From positions 1 through 57,559 of the forward strand of contig NZ_JAFKJN010000040.1 in NCBI RefSeq assembly GCF_017305915.1: DNA of 57,559 bases. Direction: 5' to 3'. The position numbers and the translations under genes are program-made. The DNA comes from Reyranella sp. (GTDB taxonomy: Bacteria > Pseudomonadota > Alphaproteobacteria > Reyranellales > Reyranellaceae). Numbering within the stretch: position 1 is the first letter of the stretch; every line of letters starts with the position of its first letter. Positions 7,392 through 15,543 of the stretch are shown piece by piece. The notes beneath the pieces are model-generated. The model ran no database searches and was not told the DNA's origin. It saw nothing but the letters and a program-made list of their open reading frames with translations.

Positions 7392-9614
7392 ATGACGACC
7401 CGTTCTCTACTTCTTTCCCTGTTGGCGACGACCGCGTTGAGCGGCGTAGCCCTGGCGCAGACGCCGCCCGCCCAACCAAGCGCGCAACCCTCCACCACAC
7501 CGCAGGCACAACCGACGCAGCTCGACGCCGTGACCACGGCGGCGACGCGCACCAAGCGGCCGATCGACGAGGTGCCCGGCACGGTGTCGGTGATCACCAC
7601 ACAGGACATCGACCGCGACAACATGCAGGACATCCGCGACGTCGTGCGCAACGAGCCCGGCGTCTCGGTCGGCAACCAGCCGGCGCGCGGCGGCTTCACC
7701 AACTACGTGATCCGCGGCATCGGCGGCAACCGCGTGGTCATCATGTCGGACGGCGTGCGCGTGCCCGACTTTCCCGGCAGCAACGCCGGCTCGCCGACCG
7801 GCTTCACCCGCGACCTGGTCGACCTCGAGAGCGTCAAGCAGATCGAGATCGTGCGCGGCCCGGCCTCGGCGCTCTACGGTTCCGATGCGCTGGGCGGCGT
7901 GGTCGCCTACACCACCAAGGATCCGTCCGACTACCTGGTGTTCGGCGGCAAGAACGTCTTCGCCAGCGTCAAGGCCGCCTACAGCGGCGCCGACAACAGC
8001 TTCGCCGAGACCGGCACCGCGGCCGTGCGCGCCGGCAACATCGAGTTCCTCGGCATCTACACGCGGCGCGACGGCGGCTCGATGCAGCTCGCCAACTCGG
8101 CACTCGCCCCCAATCCCGAGAGCTGGGGCGAGAACAACTTCCTCGGCAAGCTGGTGTGGCGGCCGACCGAGAACGACACCATCCGTCTGGTCGGCGAGTA
8201 CTACAACCGGACGCAGAACACCGAAGTCCTGTCGAACATGGGCGACTTCCCCTCGCTGGTCGCCAAGATCTACGACGAATGGGCGCGCGACTACTCCAAG
8301 CGCTCGCGCGTCAGTGCCCAGTGGGTGCACGACGCGCCGGTCGGCTTCGTCGACCGCATCGACCTGATGGCCTACTTCACCCAGTCGATCCGCCAGGAGG
8401 ACACCTTCCAGCTGCGCGGCCCCAACAACGGCTGGACCCCGAGCAACTACCGCTTCGCCTCCTACTGGTTCACCCAGAACATCTACGGCGCCGAGCTGCA
8501 GCTCAACACCAACACCAAGCTGCTCGACCTCGCGAACACCTTCACCTACGGCCTGTCGTTCAACTACACCACGACCAGCCGGCCGCGTAACCGCCAGCAG
8601 GTGACGATGGCGACCGGCATCAGCACCCAGACGTCGGGCGGCGAGACCTTCCCCAACAAGAACTTCCCTGACACCAACACCATGCAGATCGGCGCCTATC
8701 TGCAGGACGAGATCACGGCCGGCCGCCTCACCATCACGCCGGCGGTGCGCGTCGACTATTACAATCTCAATCCCAATCCCGACGCCGATTTCTGGCGCTC
8801 GAGCGGTGCGGTGAACCTGCTGCCGACCCAGAGCACCTACTGGTCGGCCTCGCCCAAGCTCGGCCTGCTCTACCGCCTCACCGACGAGTATTCGGGCTTC
8901 TTCCAGTACGCGCGCGGCTTCCGCGCGCCGCCGTACGACAACGCCAACTTCGCGTTCACCAACACGACCTCGTTCTACCAGATCCTGCCCAACGCCAACC
9001 TCAAGCCCGAGACCGCCGACAGCTTCGAGGTCGGCGCGCGCGCCAAGTACAAGGACGGCTCGAGCTGGCAGCTGTCGGGCTTCTACAACCTCTACACCAA
9101 CTTCATCGACACCGTGGTGGTCGGCATGGCCGGCCCGATCACGCAGTTCCAGTACGTCAACCTCGGCCGGGTCAACATCTGGGGCGTCGAGGCGCGCGGC
9201 GACTGGCGTTTCATGCCCAACTGGGCATTGATGGGCTACTTCGCCTACGCCAAGGGCACCGACCAGGCGACCGGCCTGCCGATCGATTCGGTCGATCCGT
9301 GGAAGGGCTCGGCGCGGCTGCGCTACGGCTACCAGCAGGGTTTCGGCGCGCAGCTCATCTCGACCGTCGTCGGCGCGCACGACCAGGTGAGCAACCCGAC
9401 CTATTTCCAGACGCCGGGCTATTTCACGCTCGACGCGACCGTCGGCTACGCCTTCGAAGAGCGCGTGAAGCTGAATGTCGGCGCCTTCAACATCACCAAC
9501 GCCAAGTACTGGAACTCCCAGGACGTGATCGGCGTGGCGGCGACCAACACCCAGCTCGATCGCTACGTCCAGCCCGGGCGCTACTTCGGCGCCAATCTCA
9601 CGGTGAAATGGTAG
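7392..9614 (+). CDS. hmuR: TonB-dependent haem/haemoglobin receptor
   Basis: This 740-residue outer-membrane receptor imports haem using energy passed from TonB. It has a signal peptide (residues 1-22, ending ALAQ) and a Pro/Gln-rich linker. The plug domain spans about residues 45-165 (VPGTVSVITTQDIDRDNMQDIRDVV, VIRGIGGNRVVIMSDGVR, IEIVRGPASALYGSDALGG). A 22-strand barrel ends in LTVKW. The FRAP-type box (GFRAPPYDNANF) and the PNANLKPE box are hallmarks of bacterial haem receptors. The stop overlaps the tonB start. The specific ligand (haem or haemoglobin) cannot be settled from sequence. Confidence 0.92.
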   Translation: MTTRSLLLSLLATTALSGVALAQTPPAQPSAQPSTTPQAQPTQLDAVTTAATRTKRPIDEVPGTVSVITTQDIDRDNMQDIRDVVRNEPGVSVGNQPARGGFTNYVIRGIGGNRVVIMSDGVRVPDFPGSNAGSPTGFTRDLVDLESVKQIEIVRGPASALYGSDALGGVVAYTTKDPSDYLVFGGKNVFASVKAAYSGADNSFAETGTAAVRAGNIEFLGIYTRRDGGSMQLANSALAPNPESWGENNFLGKLVWRPTENDTIRLVGEYYNRTQNTEVLSNMGDFPSLVAKIYDEWARDYSKRSRVSAQWVHDAPVGFVDRIDLMAYFTQSIRQEDTFQLRGPNNGWTPSNYRFASYWFTQNIYGAELQLNTNTKLLDLANTFTYGLSFNYTTTSRPRNRQQVTMATGISTQTSGGETFPNKNFPDTNTMQIGAYLQDEITAGRLTITPAVRVDYYNLNPNPDADFWRSSGAVNLLPTQSTYWSASPKLGLLYRLTDEYSGFFQYARGFRAPPYDNANFAFTNTTSFYQILPNANLKPETADSFEVGARAKYKDGSSWQLSGFYNLYTNFIDTVVVGMAGPITQFQYVNLGRVNIWGVEARGDWRFMPNWALMGYFAYAKGTDQATGLPIDSVDPWKGSARLRYGYQQGFGAQLISTVVGAHDQVSNPTYFQTPGYFTLDATVGYAFEERVKLNVGAFNITNAKYWNSQDVIGVAATNTQLDRYVQPGRYFGANLTVKW

Positions 9615-10396
9615 TCGCGGCGTCTCTCTCCGCCGACCGGCTGCCGGCGCCATCGACGCGCGAACCGCGCGCGTCGATGGCGTTGTCTTTTGCCCTGCAT
9701 GGCCTCGCCCTGGTGCCGCTGCTGTTCGCCGGCGCCTCCGGCAGCGCGCCCGCCGAGGACCCTGCCATTCTCGTCGAGATCTCCCTGGCCGCGCCCGCGC
9801 CGACGCCCGAGTCGGCGATCGACGTGCCGACGGCCGATCCGCCGCCGCCCGTCGAAGCCGGCGAGATCGCGCCGACCGCCGTCGAGCTGCAACAGCCCGA
9901 CGAGCCGCCGCCCCTCGACACCGCCGACCTCAAGCCGATCGAGCCGCCCCTGCCGCCCAAACCGCAGCCGAAACCGCAGGCGGCACCGGCGCCTCAAGCC
10001 AAACCCGCCCCGCCGCGCCCCGCTTCCAAGCCCGCCGTGACCCAGACCGCGACGGCACCCGACGCCGGCACCGCCCAGATCACCCAGACTGCGGCCGCGG
10101 CGCCACCATCGGCGATCGTGTGGGAGCATCATCCGCGCTTTCGCGTTCCCCCCAGGCCCGCGGTCTATCCGCCGCGCGCGATCGAGCTCGGCCATCAGGG
10201 CGAGGCGCTGGTCCGCGTGCGCCTCGAGCCCGACGGCTCGGCTGGCGAGATCGTGCTGTGGCGCGGCAGCGGCTTCGACTTGCTCGACAAGGCGGCGCTG
10301 GCTGCCGTGCGCGGCTGGCAGTTCATGCCGGCGATGCGCAACGGCCACGCCGTCGCCGCCTGGGTCGAGATCCCTGTTCGCTTCCATCTGCGCTGA
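9608..10396 (+). CDS. tonB: TonB energy-transducing protein
   Basis: The product has 262 residues. The start ATGGTAG overlaps the receptor stop, implying coupled translation. Residues 24-43 form the inner-membrane anchor. Residues 60-170 are a long Pro/Ala/Lys-rich periplasmic spacer (PPLPPKPQPKPQ). The C-terminal TonB domain (about 170-262) carries YPPRAIELGHQGEALVRVRLEPDGSAG and the AVRGWQFMPA motif. An alternative start is ATG at 9677, directly before the anchor. Its position inside the haem operon suggests a dedicated TonB. No exbB or exbD is present in the window, so those partners must be encoded elsewhere. Confidence 0.9.
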   Translation: MVVAASLSADRLPAPSTREPRASMALSFALHGLALVPLLFAGASGSAPAEDPAILVEISLAAPAPTPESAIDVPTADPPPPVEAGEIAPTAVELQQPDEPPPLDTADLKPIEPPLPPKPQPKPQAAPAPQAKPAPPRPASKPAVTQTATAPDAGTAQITQTAAAAPPSAIVWEHHPRFRVPPRPAVYPPRAIELGHQGEALVRVRLEPDGSAGEIVLWRGSGFDLLDKAALAAVRGWQFMPAMRNGHAVAAWVEIPVRFHLR

Positions 10397-10412
10397 GCTG
10401 AAAGGAGACACC

Positions 10413-11459
10413 ATGCTCACATCCGATACCGACCTTGCCGCCCGCTGGAGCCGGCTGCGCGGCGAGAAGCCCGCCTTGCGCATCCGCGATGCCGCCGCCT
10501 CGCTCGGCGTCAGCGAGGCCGAGCTGGTGGCGCTGGGCGTCGGCCGGACCGCCACGCCGCTGGTCAACGACTGGCGCGCGCTGCTGCAGGAGATGCCCGA
10601 GGTCGGCCGCGTGATGTGCCTGACGCGCAACGAGGATTGCGTGCACGAGCGCCACGGCCGTTTCGAGGACGTGTGCGTCACCGGCCCGCACGGGCTGGTG
10701 CTCGGCGCCGACATCGACCTGCGCCTGTTCCTCGGCCAATGGCGCTTCGGCTTCGCGGTGCGCGAGCCGCAGAAGCGCGGCGAGCGGCTCAGCCTGCAGT
10801 TCTTCGACGCCTCGGGCGACGCCGTGCACAAGATCTACGCCACCGAACAGACCGACCGGCCGGCCTTCGAGGCGCTGATCGCGCGCCATGCGGCGGCCGT
10901 GCCGGCCTCGATCGCCACGACACCGCGGCCGGCCGATCCGGTCGATCGGCCGGACAGCGAGATCGACGTCGCCGGCTTGCGCGCCGCCTGGGCGGCGATG
11001 CGCGACACCCACGAGTTCTTCGGCATGCTGGGCACGTTCAAGGTCGGCCGCGTGCAGGCGCTGCGCCTGGTCGGCCCGGAGTTCGCCCGCGAGCTGCCGG
11101 CGCGCGCCCTGCGCGGCGCGCTGGAAGCGGCGACGCAGGACCACACGCCGGTCATGATCTTCGTCGGCAGCCGCGGCTGCATCCAGATCCATACCGGGCC
11201 GGTCAAGCGGCTGCTCGACACGCCCGGCTGGCTGAACGTGCTCGATCCCGACTTCAACCTGCATCTGCGGGAGCCGGCAGTGGCGCGCGTCTTCTCGGTG
11301 CGCAAGCCGACCGAGGATGGCGTTGTCACCTCGATCGAGGCCTTCGACGCCTGCGACCGCACGATCCTGCTGATGTTCGGCGAACGCAAGCCGGGCAAGC
11401 CCGAGCTGCCGGCCTGGCAGCAGCTCGTCGCCCGCCTCGAGAAGCAGGCCGCGTCGTGA
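10413..11459 (+). CDS. hmuS: hemin-degrading factor / haem chaperone HmuS
   Basis: The 348-residue cytoplasmic protein has the duplicated HemS/ChuS fold: an N-terminal repeat (about 20-165) and a C-terminal repeat (about 185-345). His200 in DTHEFFGMLGTF matches the proximal haem-ligand histidine of this family. Members accept imported haem and either degrade it or hand it to a haem oxygenase. AAAGGAGA lies before the ATG. Its end overlaps hmuT by GTGA. No separate haem oxygenase gene is present in the window. Confidence 0.93.
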   Translation: MLTSDTDLAARWSRLRGEKPALRIRDAAASLGVSEAELVALGVGRTATPLVNDWRALLQEMPEVGRVMCLTRNEDCVHERHGRFEDVCVTGPHGLVLGADIDLRLFLGQWRFGFAVREPQKRGERLSLQFFDASGDAVHKIYATEQTDRPAFEALIARHAAAVPASIATTPRPADPVDRPDSEIDVAGLRAAWAAMRDTHEFFGMLGTFKVGRVQALRLVGPEFARELPARALRGALEAATQDHTPVMIFVGSRGCIQIHTGPVKRLLDTPGWLNVLDPDFNLHLREPAVARVFSVRKPTEDGVVTSIEAFDACDRTILLMFGERKPGKPELPAWQQLVARLEKQAAS

Positions 11460-12307
11460 TTCGCCGCACTTTCCTGGCGCTGGGTCTGGCCGCGGGCGCG
11501 CTCCCCGCCCGCGCCGCGACTCCACGCCTGGTCTCGGTGGGCAGCGCGCTCACCGAGATTGTTTACGCGCTCGGGGCCGAGAAGATGCTGGTCGGCGTCG
11601 ACACGACCAGCCTCTATCCAGAGGCGGCACGCCGCCTGCCGCAGGTCGGCTACATGCGCGCTTTGTCGGCCGAAGGCGTGCTGTCGCTGAAGCCGACCCT
11701 GGTGATCGCCACCACCGCCGCCGGCCCCTCGACCACGCTCGAGCAGCTCAAGGCCACCGGCATCGAGGTGCTGATCCTGCCCGATCACTACGACTACGAC
11801 AGCGTGGTCGCCAAGATCGAGGTGGTCGGCAAGATCACCGGCAAATCAGCCGAAGCCCAGGCGCTGATCGCGCAGGGCCGCGCCGACATGACGAATCTGA
11901 CGACAAAGCTCGCGAGCGTGCCGGCCCGGCCGCGCGTGCTGTTCCTGCTGTCGATGGGCGGCGGCGCGCCGCAGGCGGCCGGCGCCAACACCGCCGCCGA
12001 CGGCATCATCAAGCTCGCCGGCGGCGCCAACGCCATCGACGGCTACAACGGCTACCGCCCGCTGACGCCGGAAGCGGTGATCGCCTCGCGCGCCGACTTC
12101 GTGCTGGTGACGCGCCAGACCGTCGAGGCGATGGGCTCTGTCGAGAAGATCCTCGCCCAGCCGGCGCTGGGCCAGACGCCCGCCGGCAAGGCGGGCCGCG
12201 TGCTGCAGTTCGACACCCTGCTGCTGCTGGGCTTCGGCCCGCGCACGCCGCAGGCCGCGACGCAGCTTGCGGCCGCGCTCCATCCTGAGCTGGCGCGGGC
12301 CAAGTGA
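11456..12307 (+). CDS. hmuT: haem ABC transporter periplasmic binding protein
   Basis: The 283-residue protein starts with GTG, whose GTGA overlaps the hmuS stop. It has a Tat-like or Sec signal (MIRRTFLALGLAAGALPARAA). The class III binding-protein fold follows with SVGSALTEIVYALGAEKMLVGVD and VGYMRALSAEGVLSLKPTLVI. The Tyr in GYMRALSAEG corresponds to the axial haem ligand seen in PhuT/ShuT. It delivers haem across the periplasm to HmuUV. Confidence 0.93.
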   Translation: MIRRTFLALGLAAGALPARAATPRLVSVGSALTEIVYALGAEKMLVGVDTTSLYPEAARRLPQVGYMRALSAEGVLSLKPTLVIATTAAGPSTTLEQLKATGIEVLILPDHYDYDSVVAKIEVVGKITGKSAEAQALIAQGRADMTNLTTKLASVPARPRVLFLLSMGGGAPQAAGANTAADGIIKLAGGANAIDGYNGYRPLTPEAVIASRADFVLVTRQTVEAMGSVEKILAQPALGQTPAGKAGRVLQFDTLLLLGFGPRTPQAATQLAAALHPELARAK

Positions 12308-13335
12308 CCGGCACCTTGCGTCAACCGATCCCGCTGTTCGCCCTGGCCGCGGCGCTCAGCGCGCTCGCAGGCCTCTGCATCGGCGCCTTCCCGGTCGGCG
12401 TCGGCCAGTTGCTGTCGGCGATCGGCCTGTCGTCGGAGCCGCTCGATGCGACGACGGCGGCAGTGCTCTACGCCATCCGCGCGCCGCGCGTGCTGGCGGC
12501 CTTTGCGGTCGGCGCCGCACTCGCGGCCGGAGGGGCGGCGATGCAGAGCCTGTTCCGCAATCCGCTCGCCGATCCCGGCCTGCTCGGCGTGTCGAGCGGT
12601 GCCGCGCTCGCCGCCGTGTCGGTGATCGTGCTGGGCGAGAAGGTCATGCACATCGTGCCGCCGGGCGTTCGGCCGTGGCTCCTGCCGGTCGCGGCGTTCC
12701 TCGGCGGCCTCGCGGCGACGGTGATGGTCTATCGCGTCGCCAATCGCGGCGGCGTGGCGCTGATCGGCACCCTGCTGCTGTCGGGCATCGCCATCAATGC
12801 GCTGGCCTCGGCCGGCATCGGCCTGCTGGTGTTCGTGGCCGACGACCAGCAGTTGCGCACGCTGATCTTCTGGACCATGGGCGGCTTCGGCGGCGTCACC
12901 TGGACGGCGATCGTGCCGGCGCTGCTGGTGCTGGCGATCAGCGTGCCGACCCTGTTCCCGTCGGCGCATCTGCTCGATGCCCTGGCGCTGGGGGAGCGCG
13001 AGGCGGGGCATGTCGGCGTCGATGTCGAGCGGCTGAAGCGCCGGCTGGTGGCGCAGGTCGCGCTCGCCGTCGGCGCCGGCGTAGCGATCTCCGGCGTCGT
13101 GGGCTTCGTCGGCCTGATCGCGCCGCACATCGTGCGCCTGCTGCTGGGCCCGTCGCATCGCACGCTGTTGCCGGCGGCGGCCTTGTTCGGTGGCGCCTTC
13201 CTGGTGCTGGCCGACGCGCTCGCGCGAACGCTGGTGGTGCCGGCCGAGCTGCCGATCGGCGTGCTGACAGCCTTGGTCGGTGGCCCCTTCTTCCTCTGGC
13301 TGCTGGCGGGCCGCGCCAGCAAGGAAGGCTTCTAG
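12304..13335 (+). CDS. hmuU: haem ABC transporter permease (FecCD family)
   Basis: The 343-residue protein is a BtuC/FecCD-type inner-membrane permease with about ten helices. Landmarks are APRVLAAFAVGAALAAGGAAMQSLFRNPLADPGLLGVSSGAA and the ATPase-coupling segment ALGEREAGHVGVDVERLKRR. The C-terminal GVVGFVGLIAPHIVRLLLGPSHR is also present. It starts at GTG, overlapping the hmuT stop. It forms the channel for HmuT-delivered haem and works with HmuV encoded immediately downstream. Confidence 0.95.
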   Translation: MTGTLRQPIPLFALAAALSALAGLCIGAFPVGVGQLLSAIGLSSEPLDATTAAVLYAIRAPRVLAAFAVGAALAAGGAAMQSLFRNPLADPGLLGVSSGAALAAVSVIVLGEKVMHIVPPGVRPWLLPVAAFLGGLAATVMVYRVANRGGVALIGTLLLSGIAINALASAGIGLLVFVADDQQLRTLIFWTMGGFGGVTWTAIVPALLVLAISVPTLFPSAHLLDALALGEREAGHVGVDVERLKRRLVAQVALAVGAGVAISGVVGFVGLIAPHIVRLLLGPSHRTLLPAAALFGGAFLVLADALARTLVVPAELPIGVLTALVGGPFFLWLLAGRASKEGF

Positions 13336-14136
13336 ATGCTGCAAGCCGAGGCCATCGAGGTGTGCGCCGGGACCAAGAGCCTGATCCGCGACGTCTCGCT
13401 CACGCTCGCGCCGGGCGAGCTGCTCGCGATCATCGGCCCCAACGGCGCGGGCAAGAGCACGCTGCTCGGCGCACTCTCCGGCGACCGGCCGGTCGCGCGC
13501 GGCCGCGTCGCGCTCGATGGCCATCCGATCGACCAATGGCGCAAACGCGCGCTCGCCCATCGCCGTGCCGTGCTGCCGCAGCATTCGTCGGTCGCATTCG
13601 ACTTCACCGGCCGGCAGATCGCGCGGCTCGGCCTGCTCGCCCATCGCGGCTGGCTGAGCGAGAGCCGCAAACAGGCAATCGTCGAGCAGACGCTCGCCGA
13701 GACCGAGGCGCTGGGTTTCGCCGATCGGCCCTACACCGTGCTGTCGGGCGGCGAGCGCCAGAGGGTGCAGCTCGCGCGCGTGCTGGCGCAGTGCGACGCC
13801 GATCCGGCAGCCAAGCCGTTCCTGCTGCTCGACGAGCCGATCGCCGGGCTCGATCTCGCGCATCAGCACGTCGCGCTGGCCAGCGCCCGCCGCCGGGCGC
13901 GGCGCGGCGCCGGCGTCCTCGCGGTGCTGCACGATCTCACCATGGCGGCGCGGTACGCCGATCGCGTCGCCATCCTCGAGAGCGGCGAGCTGGCCGCGAT
14001 CGGGCCGGTCGATCGCGTGCTCGAACCCGAAATCCTCTCGCGGATCTTCGCCACGCCGATCCTTCGGCTGCAGGCCGGCGCCACGACGGCGTTCGTCAGT
14101 CCCGGCGAACCACAGCAGGGACACGATGCCATCTAA
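13336..14136 (+). CDS. hmuV: haem ABC transporter ATP-binding protein
   Basis: The 266-residue ATPase starts on the base after the hmuU stop. It has Walker A GPNGAGKST (34-42), the signature LSGGERQRVQLAR, Walker B FLLLDEP, and the H-loop in LAVLHDLTMAARYAD. The insert AQCDADPAAKP before Walker B is typical of HmuV proteins. It powers haem import through HmuU. It is the last gene of the haem operon; an AT-rich gap with a small TTCCTGAAGGAA hairpin follows. Confidence 0.95.
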   Translation: MLQAEAIEVCAGTKSLIRDVSLTLAPGELLAIIGPNGAGKSTLLGALSGDRPVARGRVALDGHPIDQWRKRALAHRRAVLPQHSSVAFDFTGRQIARLGLLAHRGWLSESRKQAIVEQTLAETEALGFADRPYTVLSGGERQRVQLARVLAQCDADPAAKPFLLLDEPIAGLDLAHQHVALASARRRARRGAGVLAVLHDLTMAARYADRVAILESGELAAIGPVDRVLEPEILSRIFATPILRLQAGATTAFVSPGEPQQGHDAI

Positions 14137-14226
14137 CTCTTTGATCTAGAATAAAAAAGTCAGTTTCCTGAAGGAACCCTGAATCGGTGTACAAAGCGAC
14201 ATAAACAAACCCGAATCGACCGCTGT

Positions 14227-14232
14227 TATAAT
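14227..14232 (+). promoter_or_regulatory. candidate -10 element of the Srf locus
   Basis: A perfect TATAAT lies in an unusually AT-rich gap (14137-14232) after hmuV. No convincing -35 hexamer is present at the normal distance. Transcription from here would start about 14239, which agrees with translation of the first Srf gene from ATG 14263 rather than GTG 14233. Confidence 0.35.
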
Positions 14233-14262
14233 GTGTCTTCCGACGAGCGGGCGAAAATCGAT

Positions 14263-15534
14263 ATGGGCGACGGCCCCACTTTGATCCTGACCACCCGTTT
14301 GGGCGTGCGACCGCTGGGCGTACGCGGCGATCCGTTGCATGCGGTCGCGGGCCAGCTTCTCGCCGTCATCCGCCGTCGCCTGGGCGACGGCCCCGCCAAT
14401 CTTCTCGCCGAGCCGCAGTTGCGCGAATCGGGCGACGGCATCGACTGGTACGCTCATCAGAGCGGCGAGATCCGCCGCTTCGCCGATCTCTCCGATGCCG
14501 AGCGCGCGCAAGCCCTCTCCGCCGTCGATGGCCATCTCGCCTCCATCAACAGCCTGGGCGATCAGCTTGTGGGCTCGCAGACCAGCGACGAGGCGCGGCT
14601 GATCGGCCGCTCGCTGCACCTCGCCACGCGCCGGCCGTCGGACGACTACATCTTCCTGGTCGACGGACAGCCGGTGATCGTCGCCTGGGGCTACGAGCCC
14701 GATGCGCTGGCGAGCCTCCAGGGCTTCACGCCCGCTGCCGTGCCGACGATCGTCGCGGCGGCGCCGGCGCCCGCGGCCGTGTTCGCGAGCGCGCCGGCGA
14801 TCGTGCCCGGAGCGTTTCGCTGGTCGCGCTGGTGGGGCGCGTTGCTGTGGGGCCTGCTGTTCCTCATTCTGCTGCTGATCGCCTCGTGGCTGCTGCGTGC
14901 CTGTGCGCCGGTAGATCCTTCGTTGAATGTCGCGACGCACGAGACGCCGGCACCGCCTCCGCCCGAGGCGCCGCCCGATCCGACGCCGGCGCTCAAGGCC
15001 TCGCTCGACGAGGCGCAGACCGACGAGAAGAAGCTGAAAGCCGAGCTCGCCGCGCTGCAGGACGATCTCAAGCACAAGGTCGATCTGTGCAAGCCGCTGG
15101 AGCCGCCCAAGCCGCCACCGCCGCCGGTGGTCGCCAAAGCGCCGCCACCTCCACCCCCACCCCCGCAACCGCAGCAGCAGGCGCATGCCCCACCGCCGGC
15201 GCCGCCGCCCAACCGGCCGCCGCCCGGCATGCTGCCGTGCGACTGGTCGGGCGATTCGGGCGGCGAAGGCGTGACGCGCAACAAACACTATCTGGGCGAC
15301 AAGCCCGGATTCGTGACCATCAACTACAACCTGTATGTCCGGCCGGACGACATCAAAGTCGTCTATCGCGGCCAGATGCTGGCCGGCACCCACGGGCCGC
15401 GCAGCGGCCGCGGCGGCTTCGGCTTCAACTGGAATCCCGTGGCGGGGGATTATTCCGTCGATGTCATCGTAACGGGAGAGATGTGGGGCACGCGTTGGAC
15501 GTACGCCATGTCCTGCCCGCGCGGCGGACGCTGA
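14263..15534 (+). CDS. SrfA-like single-pass membrane protein, paralogue 1
   Basis: The product has 423 residues. ATG 14263 is chosen because MGDGPTLILTTRLGVRPLG then aligns with the N-terminus of the next gene (MAGPLLTSEPLQRYRALG). An in-frame GTG at 14233 would add ten residues. The N-terminal cytosolic domain (1-150) has GIDWYA (59-64) and FLVDGQPVIVAWGYE, as in SrfA proteins. One TM segment lies at about 189-212. A coiled coil follows at about 243-273, ending HKVDLC, then a poly-proline stretch (280-320). The C-terminal beta-rich periplasmic domain (about 323-423) differs completely from that of its paralogue. Role unknown; it is the first gene of the Srf locus. Confidence 0.75.
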   Translation: MGDGPTLILTTRLGVRPLGVRGDPLHAVAGQLLAVIRRRLGDGPANLLAEPQLRESGDGIDWYAHQSGEIRRFADLSDAERAQALSAVDGHLASINSLGDQLVGSQTSDEARLIGRSLHLATRRPSDDYIFLVDGQPVIVAWGYEPDALASLQGFTPAAVPTIVAAAPAPAAVFASAPAIVPGAFRWSRWWGALLWGLLFLILLLIASWLLRACAPVDPSLNVATHETPAPPPPEAPPDPTPALKASLDEAQTDEKKLKAELAALQDDLKHKVDLCKPLEPPKPPPPPVVAKAPPPPPPPPQPQQQAHAPPPAPPPNRPPPGMLPCDWSGDSGGEGVTRNKHYLGDKPGFVTINYNLYVRPDDIKVVYRGQMLAGTHGPRSGRGGFGFNWNPVAGDYSVDVIVTGEMWGTRWTYAMSCPRGGR

Positions 15535-15543
15535 GGAGGACAG

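Noticed and set aside
12052..14124. A 690-codon minus-strand frame opposite hmuT, hmuU and hmuV
   Set aside because: No recognisable domains, and the three ABC genes on the plus strand are unambiguous.
14233..14262. GTG 14233 as the start of the first Srf gene
   Set aside because: It abuts the TATAAT box and has no ribosome site. ATG 14263 aligns with the paralogue's N-terminus.
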